From: a virus
IMG/VR virus record: IMGVR_UViG_3300023119_000050
Span: 1 to 44,263 of that record
Direction: 5' to 3' (one strand)
Length of the DNA stretch: 44,263 nucleotides
Under the pieces are notes generated by a model. The model did no database searches. It was given only the letters and a program-made list of their open reading frames with translations, and had not been told where the DNA came from. Numbering within the stretch: position 1 is the stretch's first letter; each line of letters starts with the position of its first letter. Below are positions 25,528-33,191 of the stretch, in pieces. A program made the translations under genes and the position numbers.

Positions 25528-27780
25528 ATGGCAGACAGCGATCTATCCACATCAATTGCAGCACTCAAAACAAAAATTGAGAATGGAATTCCAACTGCAA
25601 ATGTTGCAGAGTTAGTTTCTCTTGCGAGAGCAGTAAAGGCATTAAATCTTGGAGAAGACAAGTCTTTAGAAGATGCAATCAATGCAAGAGCAAATGCGTT
25701 GGTTGGTTCTGCATCAGCTGATGATGTCGCAAGACTTGCAGGAGCAATCAAACAAGTTCTAAACCCTGCATCAATCACAGTCACAACTCTTTCCACAATC
25801 ACTGGAGATTTGATACCAGATCAAAATATTGTACACGATTTAGGTTCATCTACAAATAGATTCAAAGATTTGTATCTGAGTGGAAATACTGCTGTTATCG
25901 GAGACAGTAAAATATCCGATGATGGTACTGGTATTGATATCAGAGATACTTCTGGAAATCCAAGAACTATCAAAGCAAAAGAAGTAACTATTGATGATGG
26001 AACAGGAAATCCTATTAAAATGAAAAGAGGTGCTGGAAACACAATTCAGTTTCTAGATAGTTCTGATAATTCTATTGAAACACAAGAACAAGCTTCAGCA
26101 CCAGCAATGAGCGCATATAATCTATTATCACAATTACCCACATCTGGAGTAAATACTGGAACACAAGCATATGTTGCAGAGAACAATAAATTATATTTGT
26201 TTAATGGAACAGGTTGGTATAATATTGCATTGATAAGCAATCCAATCACAGCAGTTACTGGAAATGCAGCAACATATGAACTTGCAAATGATGGAACCCC
26301 TTTATCAATCACACTTTCAAGTTCTGACCCAGATGGAATTCCTTTGCAATGGAGTCATCAAGTTACTGCCGGAACCTTAGGCGAAACCACAATCACTAAT
26401 GTAGGTAATGTATTTACAATTACTCCATCAACAAACAATGCGGATGCGGGGGAGTTCACAATTTCGTTTATTGCGTCCAATGGAGAAAATCAAGAAACCG
26501 CTTCGAGTGTGTTTAGTTTGATTTTTGTAGCTCCTAGCCCTGAGTGGGATTCATATGCTAAAACTGCTGATAACCTTCAAAGTATGCCCTATTATCAAAG
26601 TAATAGAGAATGGGGATCTATGACTGAAATAAATAAAGACGGCACCTACGCCGTAATCTCAACAGGCCATGATCAGAACACTACGGAATGGGTGCAAATA
26701 TGGCATGATTCAACAGGAAACGGTAGCTGGGCCAAGCAAGCAGAATTTACTAGCCAAAGTGGGGATTTTGGAACCGATTTAGCCATCGACGACGAAGGTG
26801 TTACAGTAGCTATTGGTGACCCAGGCAGAAATGAAGTAAAAATTTATAAAAGATCTGGAACATCTTGGACACTAGATCAAACTATTTCTGACGGCGGGCA
26901 GTTCGGCTTTTCTATTGCTATTTCAGGTGACGGATTAGTATTAGCAGCTGCCAGACCTACTTGGTACAGTAATAGAGGCGGAATAAAATTTTACTCAAGA
27001 GCAGATAAAAATACAACCTTTACTGAATCATTTAATATGACCGACATAAGCAGTTTAAATTCCACAAACTCATATCTAGGAAGAGGACGAGGCACTAAAT
27101 CTAACTATAGAGGTGCAATGGAAATGAATGAAATCGGCACACGATTAGTGGTAGGTTGTCCTAGTTACAACAATAGTACACAATCTAGGGTTTACTTAAT
27201 AACTCGTCCTGATACTTCAACCAATTGGTCTAATACATCATCACAAATTAAATATTTTCAAGAAAGTGGTGAGTGGAACGGTGCGGATGTCTCTATTTCC
27301 GCAGATGGAAACACTATTGTCGCCGGTGGAGCAAATGCTGCAACCAATGGTAAGATAAACATTTTTGATATAACAACCCTTCCATCTTCACAATCAATGA
27401 CACCGACACAAACTATCAGCTGGTCTCAACTAACAAGCTCTGAAAAAGGAACATGGGGCAACTCATATTACTTTGGTAGAGCAGTAGGAATTAATGGCGA
27501 TGGCAAAACAATAGTAGCATCAGCAATGTCATATTATGCTAGCTATCTTAGTCGAATGGGCTCTGTTTACATTTTTAGAAAAAATACTACAAGCGGTAAC
27601 TGGGAATGGAAAGAAGTTTTAGAACCAAACCCAACAAGTAGCCAAGAAGATTTTGGAACCGATATTGGTATATCAGCGGACGGCTACCACATCATAGTTG
27701 GAGAATATTTGGCTACTGCACACTCTGGTCAGTCCTTTAGTCATAAAGGTTCATTTCATGTTTATAAAGCAATTAGTTAG
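25528..27780 (+). CDS. Tail fibre with FG-GAP-like propeller tip (750 aa)
   Basis: The N-terminal third parallels the preceding gene: helical adaptor MADSDLSTSIAALKT, DLGSSTNRFKDLYLSGN, ADDGTGIDI strands, LYLFNGTGWYNIALI module (about 220), cadherin-like domain with SSDPDGIPLQW (about 235-335). The rest consists of about seven repeats of the type FGTDLAIDDEGVTVAIGDP followed by VKIYKR-type strands. This resembles the FG-GAP/integrin-alpha-like propeller, in which FG-x-S-x-A-I-x-DG and V-x-VY elements alternate, and such propellers mediate adhesion. I do not see clear calcium-loop DxDxDG motifs in each blade. The gene begins nine bases after the previous stop and is the last rightward gene before a convergent leftward unit. 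Confidence 0.85.
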   Translation: MADSDLSTSIAALKTKIENGIPTANVAELVSLARAVKALNLGEDKSLEDAINARANALVGSASADDVARLAGAIKQVLNPASITVTTLSTITGDLIPDQNIVHDLGSSTNRFKDLYLSGNTAVIGDSKISDDGTGIDIRDTSGNPRTIKAKEVTIDDGTGNPIKMKRGAGNTIQFLDSSDNSIETQEQASAPAMSAYNLLSQLPTSGVNTGTQAYVAENNKLYLFNGTGWYNIALISNPITAVTGNAATYELANDGTPLSITLSSSDPDGIPLQWSHQVTAGTLGETTITNVGNVFTITPSTNNADAGEFTISFIASNGENQETASSVFSLIFVAPSPEWDSYAKTADNLQSMPYYQSNREWGSMTEINKDGTYAVISTGHDQNTTEWVQIWHDSTGNGSWAKQAEFTSQSGDFGTDLAIDDEGVTVAIGDPGRNEVKIYKRSGTSWTLDQTISDGGQFGFSIAISGDGLVLAAARPTWYSNRGGIKFYSRADKNTTFTESFNMTDISSLNSTNSYLGRGRGTKSNYRGAMEMNEIGTRLVVGCPSYNNSTQSRVYLITRPDTSTNWSNTSSQIKYFQESGEWNGADVSISADGNTIVAGGANAATNGKINIFDITTLPSSQSMTPTQTISWSQLTSSEKGTWGNSYYFGRAVGINGDGKTIVASAMSYYASYLSRMGSVYIFRKNTTSGNWEWKEVLEPNPTSSQEDFGTDIGISADGYHIIVGEYLATAHSGQSFSHKGSFHVYKAIS

Positions 27781-27795
27781 TATTTCTTGGTCTAA

Positions 27796-28014
27796 TTATT
27801 CATATATTTTGATTTTTTTAGGATCAGTTAGAACTGGTTTGCAATATGCTGTTGCACGATGTTCTTCTGGAACACTACGATAATATCTATAGTTTCCGTA
27901 TCTTTTTACAATCTGCGATGCAAAATAATTACAACGGTTTATATCCCAAAAATACATGTCTTGGCTAATAGTTTTTGATCCAAGTATAACAACTAATAAA
28001 AATACATGTGTCAT
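27796..28014 (-). CDS. Small protein with N-terminal hydrophobic segment (72 aa)
   Basis: Begins exactly at the base after the TAA of the 160-residue gene (TAA then ATG), which indicates translational coupling. The first 12 residues (MTHVFLLVVILG) are hydrophobic, followed by SKTISQDMYFWDINRCNYFA and a polar tail with AYCKPV. Two cysteines (in RCNYF and AYCKP) could form a disulphide if the protein is exported. From memory, similar short proteins lie beside fibre genes in marine T4-like phages, with no known function. It converges with the fibre gene ending at 27780. A membrane or periplasmic location is an inference from the N-terminus. Confidence 0.65.
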   Translation of the reverse strand: MTHVFLLVVILGSKTISQDMYFWDINRCNYFASQIVKRYGNYRYYRSVPEEHRATAYCKPVLTDPKKIKIYE

Positions 28015-28497
28015 TTACCACCAGTTGGCTCCTGTGCCAAGAAACCAAATAATAAACACAATAAGTCCAAATAGAAATACTGTAAGAAAAATAACAGCAA
28101 TTCCTTCTAAAAATGCTCTGCGTCTTTCTTGTTGCCTATAAACTGTTTCTTCTCTTTCTTTGCGAATTTTTCTACGAAGTTCAATCATTTCGCGCCAAGT
28201 TCCAAAACCAAACCGAATATTTAACATCTCTTCTAGTTGTTTCTCTTGTTCTTGTAATTTTTTCTTATGAACAAGAATCTCTAAAGCTTCCTGTTCAACA
28301 GAACCGCTACTAAAAAGCTTAGTAAATATTGGTGGATTTTTTCTTTGCGTTTCAGCACGCCCTAAATCTGCTGCAGCCCCATACCATTTGCCCAATTGAC
28401 CGACAACATCTTCTATCTCTCTTCCGGCATGGACTAACTTTTTAACTCCATTGAACGCAGCCGTTGCTGCCCCAATTGCTGTAATCGGGTCAATCAT
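28015..28497 (-). CDS. Tail-anchored membrane protein with amphipathic helix region (160 aa)
   Basis: Starts MIDPITAIGAATAAFNG and continues with a charged helical region (about residues 75-130, rich in Glu, Lys, Arg and Gln, with a coiled-coil look). It ends with one strong hydrophobic segment (about 131-153, FLEGIAVIFLTVFLFGLIVF) and a short WW tail, so it is probably anchored by its C-terminus. I recognise it only as a type of hypothetical protein found in marine myoviruses. AGGAGAAAAAT upstream of the ATG is a good ribosome site. A late-type box at 28584-28591 lies about 87 bases upstream. It abuts the 72-residue gene, so the two probably act together at the envelope, perhaps late in infection. 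Confidence 0.7.
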   Translation of the reverse strand: MIDPITAIGAATAAFNGVKKLVHAGREIEDVVGQLGKWYGAAADLGRAETQRKNPPIFTKLFSSGSVEQEALEILVHKKKLQEQEKQLEEMLNIRFGFGTWREMIELRRKIRKEREETVYRQQERRRAFLEGIAVIFLTVFLFGLIVFIIWFLGTGANWW

Positions 28498-28578
28498 ATT
28501 TTTCTCCTAATTATTTTTTTATAATAAAAAATTATATTAAAACATGAGAAAAATATTCACCTCGATATCAATCGCTTT

Positions 28579-29286
28579 CTATCTATTTATATTATTGAGA
28601 TCCCAAATCATGGGAAATATGTCGCTAATGATTTCTGCACATTGTTTTGCTATTATCATATGCTCTTTTTGCGTGCCGTTTGCTCCTCTAAGAGCAATAT
28701 AATGTAGCCAACTACGCAAACTTCCTTTCATATATAGTCTTGTTTTTGTAAGTCCTTCTGGAAGCAAAACTCTAGCTTGTTCTTTTGCAATTCCATTTTC
28801 AATTGCCCACTCATAGGCCTTTCTTGCAGTTTCAATTACGCCCGATTGTCTACGACCCCATTCTGCAATCAAATCTTGATGTTCTCTGTTTTCTACTAAA
28901 CTCGGATCATTTTCAATTTCAATGCTGTTTTGTCTGTTTTTTGTATCTTGAAGTCTACATTCTCTTTTTACAAACCACTCGCCCATCTCTTTTGGTTCTG
29001 CATATCTCTGCGAAAACTCTTGAAAAGAAAAACTACGATGGCGAACAATTTGATGAGCAATATCTCTTGTTGTTTCAATTTCCAAAGTCACATCCACCAT
29101 TTCTAATGGAGACCAATGGGCATGTTTGATAAGATATTTTATCAATTTATCGCTTGTTTTCTTGTTTATTTGATTTGATGGGTTTGAAACTTTTGCACAA
29201 TATGCAACCAAGTCTTGTAAAGTTTCTACTCCCTCTTCACTCAAATCTTCTGCTGATTTAGTGTAACTAATCAATTTAACTTTCAA
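28579..29286 (-). CDS. thyX: Flavin-dependent thymidylate synthase ThyX
   Basis: Makes dTMP from dUMP using methylene-tetrahydrofolate, FAD and NADPH. At 235 residues it is of normal ThyX length. The ThyX signature RHRSFSFQEFSQRY lies at 82-95 (RHR-x7-S), preceded by the HWSPLEMVDVTLEI helix/strand that lines the FAD site. The substrate-binding region EQARVLLPEGLTKTRLY is near 169-185, followed by SLRSWLHYIALR. All key residues seem intact. It begins nine bases after the stop of the 423-residue membrane gene and is read in the same direction, so it probably shares its late promoter. Many marine phages carry thyX to support phage DNA synthesis. Confidence 0.95.
   Translation of the reverse strand: MKVKLISYTKSAEDLSEEGVETLQDLVAYCAKVSNPSNQINKKTSDKLIKYLIKHAHWSPLEMVDVTLEIETTRDIAHQIVRHRSFSFQEFSQRYAEPKEMGEWFVKRECRLQDTKNRQNSIEIENDPSLVENREHQDLIAEWGRRQSGVIETARKAYEWAIENGIAKEQARVLLPEGLTKTRLYMKGSLRSWLHYIALRGANGTQKEHMIIAKQCAEIISDIFPMIWDLNNINR
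28584..28591 (-). promoter_or_regulatory. T4-type late promoter box TATAAATA (leftward)
   Basis: An exact TATAAATA on the minus strand (followed by GATAG), placed inside the last codons of thyX and about 87 bases before the start of the 160-residue gene. It would give the two small membrane genes their own late transcript. Confidence 0.6.
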
Positions 29287-29295
29287 GTCAATCTC

Positions 29296-30567
29296 CTATT
29301 CTAATCTAATGTGGTCTTCAAGTCTCTCTTCTGTCCATCTCTCAATCGGATCGTTGAAGTTAGGCTTTTTTTTTATTTCTTCCGTTCTAGGTTTTAACAT
29401 ATCCATTCCAAGTGGCGGAATAACACTTTCTTGTTCAAAATCCTTTTCGGATAAATGTGTAAGATTTGTTCCCTTTTTAATTTCTCTATAATATACTATT
29501 GATGATGTGCTAGCAATAACCAAAAGAATTGCAAGTGGGTCAAAAACAAAAATTAAACATAAAATCACAAATCTGACAGCATCCTCAAGTATATCTTCAT
29601 CTACATTATCATAAAGTACTTCTGCGACATATTTTACTGGTCCCACTTCGGCTTCTATTTTTCTTACTTCCTTTTCGAATTCAAATTTATCATTCCTTAA
29701 TACACCCAAATCATTCTCTGTGTCAATAATTTTTTGCTTTAAATTTTCAATTCTTTCACGATCTTTTTCATCCAATTCATCCAGTTTTATTTTACTACGA
29801 AGTCTATCAATTAACTCATTACTTTGAGTTCTTTCTGCTGCTTGCAAATCTCTCAAATCATTAATACGAATTCTTGCAGATGAAATTATTGTATCTACAC
29901 GATCCTCTTCTTTCTCTCTAAAGTCATTTACTTTTGATGCAGTATTTGGTCCATATCTTCCGTCTGGAGTTGTACCAACAAGCGCCTGCAAAGAAACAAT
30001 ATCATTCTCTTCAATATACTTTTCAATCAGTTCTAGTTTTTTACTTGCGGATGAGATTATTTCATTTTGTTCATCAACTAATAATTGATAGTTTCGAATT
30101 GCAGATTCGACTCTGCTCTCTTCTTTTGATATTTCAGAATTGATTTCAGCATTCTTATTCATATCAGAATTTTCTATCTTTTCAATTTGAAGTTCATACT
30201 CATTAATAGACTCTTCTAATCTTGCAATATTCTTTTCTACAATCTCAATTTGAGCAACATTTTCTCTATTTCCAGCAGTTTGTTCAATATGTGCCTTTGA
30301 TAGAAATCCAAATATACCTAAACTGGTTATAAACATAAGTACAATAACTGCAAGAGTCAAGTATGATTTTAGAAAAAAGTTAACTCTTTTCCAATTATGC
30401 GACAACCAAGCAGCCGTTAAAACCTTGGCAACTTCTAAAACAGAAGCCATAACAATTACTGGCATTACTGCCGCTGCAAAGATTGTAATCAATCCAGCAA
30501 TGGAGTAATATGCAGCGACTACAGATAATGCAATCGCGACCAATAATAAAGTTACAGATAGTATCAT
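29296..30567 (-). CDS. Membrane coiled-coil protein with peptidoglycan-binding-like motif (423 aa)
   Basis: Hydrophobic segments lie at about 1-20, 22-45 and 65-92 and again near 335-362 (RFVILCLIFVFDPLAILLVI). Between them is a long charged helical region (about 100-330) with heptad-like patterns. Inside it, near 195-215, is SLQALVGTTPDGRYGPNTAS, which resembles the core of PG_binding_1 domains (LQ-x-x-L-G, DG-x-YGP-x-T). Just before the last membrane part is RKIEAEVGPVKYVAEVLY. I know similar membrane/coiled-coil proteins from marine T4-like phages, where they are of unknown function. A role in the envelope, such as lysis timing, superinfection control or virion assembly at the membrane, is speculative. 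TGGAGAAC before the ATG is a good ribosome site. Confidence 0.75.
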   Translation of the reverse strand: MILSVTLLLVAIALSVVAAYYSIAGLITIFAAAVMPVIVMASVLEVAKVLTAAWLSHNWKRVNFFLKSYLTLAVIVLMFITSLGIFGFLSKAHIEQTAGNRENVAQIEIVEKNIARLEESINEYELQIEKIENSDMNKNAEINSEISKEESRVESAIRNYQLLVDEQNEIISSASKKLELIEKYIEENDIVSLQALVGTTPDGRYGPNTASKVNDFREKEEDRVDTIISSARIRINDLRDLQAAERTQSNELIDRLRSKIKLDELDEKDRERIENLKQKIIDTENDLGVLRNDKFEFEKEVRKIEAEVGPVKYVAEVLYDNVDEDILEDAVRFVILCLIFVFDPLAILLVIASTSSIVYYREIKKGTNLTHLSEKDFEQESVIPPLGMDMLKPRTEEIKKKPNFNDPIERWTEERLEDHIRLE

Positions 30568-30598
30568 TTAGTTCTCCACTAAAAATTATAGTATGTTT

Positions 30599-30612
30599 TA
30601 TTTATATAAATA
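30599..30612. promoter_or_regulatory. Palindromic bidirectional late promoter (TATAAATA on both strands)
   Basis: TATTTATATAAATA is a perfect 14-base palindrome in the only gap between the divergent genes at 30567 (leftward) and 30640 (rightward). It contains TATAAATA on the plus strand at 30605-30612 and on the minus strand at 30599-30606, with the two boxes overlapping by two bases. Each lies about 30 bases before its gene. As T4-type late promoters need only this box, one site could fire in either direction. Confidence 0.7.
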
Positions 30613-30639
30613 GAACGAATGCATTATAAAAGGTAAGTC

Positions 30640-32391
30640 ATGGCCATATCATTTCCAGCAAGTCCTGTGAATGGACAAACTCATACAGAAAATGGACAAA
30701 TCTTTGTTTTTGACTCCACAAGAGGTTATTGGCTAGTCAAAAAACAAGAGCAGATTGTTGCCTCTACTTCTCGTTCCACATTTGTTGCAACGGCAGGACA
30801 AACAGTTCATAATGTAAACTACGATCCGGCCGCAGCAGTTATTGTGTCAGTAAATGGTGTTATGTTAAACCCACAAGATGTGACAGCTACAAGCGGAACC
30901 TCTATCACTTTTGATACTGCATTGTCACTATCAGATGAAGTTGATATTGTCTTTCATCAACCGACAGCATCAAATCTAACAAGACATAGTGTCTCTGATA
31001 CAGCACCAAGCGGCGCATCTAGCGGAGATTTGTGGTTCAATTCTGCAAACTTAAAAACATATGTATACTATGATGATGGTTCAAGCGCACAATGGGTTGC
31101 AACAAATCCTCTTGGAGTGGATGGTGCAGATGGGGCTGCGGGAGCAGCTGGTTCTTCAGTCACTGCATATGCAAACTTTGCTGCATTTGCAAATGGAACT
31201 ACAGAAGGTGACTTCGCATTTGCACAAGATACCAAAGCATTATATGTATGGGATGGAACCGAATGGGATAGAATATCTTCTGGAAATGATGAAAGTCCTA
31301 TAATTATTACTGAACCACCAACAACACACACTCTTAATAGTAATGGAACCACAAGTACAGTTACAATGGTTGCGGAAGACCCAGAAGGATTTGATATATC
31401 ATATGGTATTGTTTATGGAACAACAAACAATACTTTGCCAAGCTTACTGTCGAGTGCCGCATCTGTAGATTCAAATGGAGTATATACTTTTACTCCATCT
31501 ACAAATATTGCTGATGCTGGAAGCGTAAAGGTCAGATTAAGTGCCAGTGATGGCGCAAAAACCACAACCCGATTTTGCACTCTTTCATTGGCATTTATTA
31601 GTACCGTTGATTATCTAGTAGTCGGTGGTGGTGGTGGTGGAGGTATGCGTCACGGCGGCGGTGGCGGTGCTGGCGGCTATATCTATTCTACAAATCAAAC
31701 ATTAAATATTGGTACTACATACAATATTGTTGTTGGAACTGGTGGGGCGGCCGGGAATGGTCAATCAGCGCCAGGTTCAAACGGCCTCGATAGTTCTATT
31801 TCCGGCACAGCATTCAATACAATAACAGCTATTGGTGGTGGTGGGGGAGGGACAACCGGCGCCGCTCTGGATGGTGGATCTGGCGGCGGGGGTGGACATA
31901 ATGGAGTAACAGCGGGAACAGGCACAGTTGGACAGGGTAACGATGGCGGCGTAGGCCATACATCCGCTCCATACCATGCTGGTGGTGGTGGTGGCGCTGG
32001 CGGGGCTGGTGCAAATGCTGGCAGTATCGGAGGTGCTGGAGGCGCAGGTCTTCAAAATAGTATAACTGGAACCGCACTTTACTATGCTGGGGGTGGCGGC
32101 GGTGGCACATACAACACGGCCGGCAACGCAGCTGGTGGATCTGGTGTTGGAGGAAACGGTGGTGCCGGAACGGGTGCAGCGGGTAGCCCCACGCCAAATA
32201 CGGGTTCGGGGGGTGGTGGCTCTGGTGGCGGCGCGGTGCCAAATCACGGAACGCCAACAGCGGGTGCAGATGGTATTGTAATCATTCGCTCAATTGACAC
32301 CGCCACCTCAACTACAGGCTCTCCAACAATTACTACGGACGGATCATATAATATATATCAATTTACTCAATCAGGATCTATTACATTTTAA
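30640..32391 (+). CDS. Tail fibre, FPNSP-like adaptor with glycine-rich tip (583 aa)
   Basis: Adaptor MAISFPASPVNGQTH with FVFDSTRGYW (1-32), a beta domain with STFVATAGQTVHNV and PAAAVIVSVNGVMLNPQDV (about 43-108), a DTAPSGASSGDLWF ... YYDDGSSAQW module (about 122-150), a short collagen-like stretch (GVDGADGAAGAAG), the GDFAFAQDTKALYVWDG module and a cadherin-like domain with AEDPEGFDI (about 215-320). The C-terminal half is a polyglycine domain ending DGIVIIRSIDT and YNIYQFTQSGSITF. I know that closing pattern from glycine-rich phage and bacterial proteins. It is a likely receptor-binding tip of polyglycine-II type. AAAAGGTAAGTC precedes the ATG, and the palindromic late promoter lies 28 bases upstream. 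Confidence 0.85.
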   Translation: MAISFPASPVNGQTHTENGQIFVFDSTRGYWLVKKQEQIVASTSRSTFVATAGQTVHNVNYDPAAAVIVSVNGVMLNPQDVTATSGTSITFDTALSLSDEVDIVFHQPTASNLTRHSVSDTAPSGASSGDLWFNSANLKTYVYYDDGSSAQWVATNPLGVDGADGAAGAAGSSVTAYANFAAFANGTTEGDFAFAQDTKALYVWDGTEWDRISSGNDESPIIITEPPTTHTLNSNGTTSTVTMVAEDPEGFDISYGIVYGTTNNTLPSLLSSAASVDSNGVYTFTPSTNIADAGSVKVRLSASDGAKTTTRFCTLSLAFISTVDYLVVGGGGGGGMRHGGGGGAGGYIYSTNQTLNIGTTYNIVVGTGGAAGNGQSAPGSNGLDSSISGTAFNTITAIGGGGGGTTGAALDGGSGGGGGHNGVTAGTGTVGQGNDGGVGHTSAPYHAGGGGGAGGAGANAGSIGGAGGAGLQNSITGTALYYAGGGGGGTYNTAGNAAGGSGVGGNGGAGTGAAGSPTPNTGSGGGGSGGGAVPNHGTPTAGADGIVIIRSIDTATSTTGSPTITTDGSYNIYQFTQSGSITF

Positions 32392-32404
32392 GGAACTAAA
32401 GTAA

Positions 32405-33190
32405 ATGGCAATCAATTTTCCAAGCAATCCAAATAACGGAGACACTATACTAGTAGGAAACACAACCTACACATTCGACTCTACATCTGGAGCGTGGGAT
32501 GCTAGTGGTTCTCTATATACCGTATCTGAAACTGCGCCGACAAATCCAAAAGAAGGTGATATGTGGTTTGATCCAAGTGTTCTGGAAACATATGTATATT
32601 ATAATGATGGAACAAGTTCTCAATGGGTAATCTCAAATAATTCACAGGGCCCAGCAGGTCCAGCGGGAACAGATGGAGCAGATGGAACAGCAGGCGCGGA
32701 TGGAGCAGATGGGGCAAGCGGTATCATACAGTCTCAATTTACATCAAAAACTGATACATTTGTTGGAACTGCAAACGGAACAGAAATGGCAGTAACTGGT
32801 ATGTCTGTTACAATAACACCAAGTTCTGCATCAAATAAAATTTATCTCACTGCACAAATCTCATATGGAACACAAGGAACAACATATAAAGCGTGGTTTA
32901 AAAGAAGTATTGATGGTGGCGCATATCAAGATATATTCATAGGTGATGCGGCAGGGTCTCGGCAAAGGACATCTATTCCTTTAGCTCTTGCTTCTGATGC
33001 AAATCAAGCAAATTCATTTATTTTACAGTTTATCGATGAACCAGCAACTACATCTGAGGTTATATATCAATTATATGTAAATAACGATAATAATTTCGCA
33101 TTTCATCTTAATAGATCAAACAACGATCAGGATAATGCTACTGGTGGAAGATATATCAGTACAATTATTGCATTGGAATTGGGAGCGTAA
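32405..33190 (+). CDS. Short tail fibre with collagen-like repeat (261 aa)
   Basis: Adaptor MAINFPSNPNNGDTI with YTFDSTSGAW (1-35), one ETAPTNPKEGDMWF ... YYNDGTSSQW module (about 40-78), then a Gly-x-Y collagen-like stretch of about ten triplets (GPAGPAGTDGADGTAGADGA, about 82-110). Collagen-like stretches in phage fibres form trimeric shafts. The C-terminal 150 residues form a compact beta-rich head with SVTITPSSASNKIYL, AWFKRSIDGG and YISTIIALELGA. That pattern is common in phage fibre heads, where strands of the form S-x-x-SKI-x-L precede a Trp-rich hairpin. The gene begins 13 bases after the previous stop with AAGGAAC as ribosome site. Confidence 0.85.
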   Translation: MAINFPSNPNNGDTILVGNTTYTFDSTSGAWDASGSLYTVSETAPTNPKEGDMWFDPSVLETYVYYNDGTSSQWVISNNSQGPAGPAGTDGADGTAGADGADGASGIIQSQFTSKTDTFVGTANGTEMAVTGMSVTITPSSASNKIYLTAQISYGTQGTTYKAWFKRSIDGGAYQDIFIGDAAGSRQRTSIPLALASDANQANSFILQFIDEPATTSEVIYQLYVNNDNNFAFHLNRSNNDQDNATGGRYISTIIALELGA

Positions 33191-33191
33191 C

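Noticed and set aside
27771-27797. Weak inverted repeat AATTAG/CTAATT between the convergent genes as a terminator
   Set aside because: Six AT-rich base pairs with a 15-base loop and no T-run; too weak to call.
28500-28535. AT-only inverted repeat upstream of the 160-residue gene as a terminator for thyX
   Set aside because: It consists only of A/T runs that pair by chance in such DNA and has no GC stem.
31777-32257. Long minus-strand open frames opposite the glycine-rich tip
   Set aside because: They mirror glycine codons as Pro, Thr, His and Arg runs, have no ribosome site and no known motif; they are shadows of low-complexity coding DNA.
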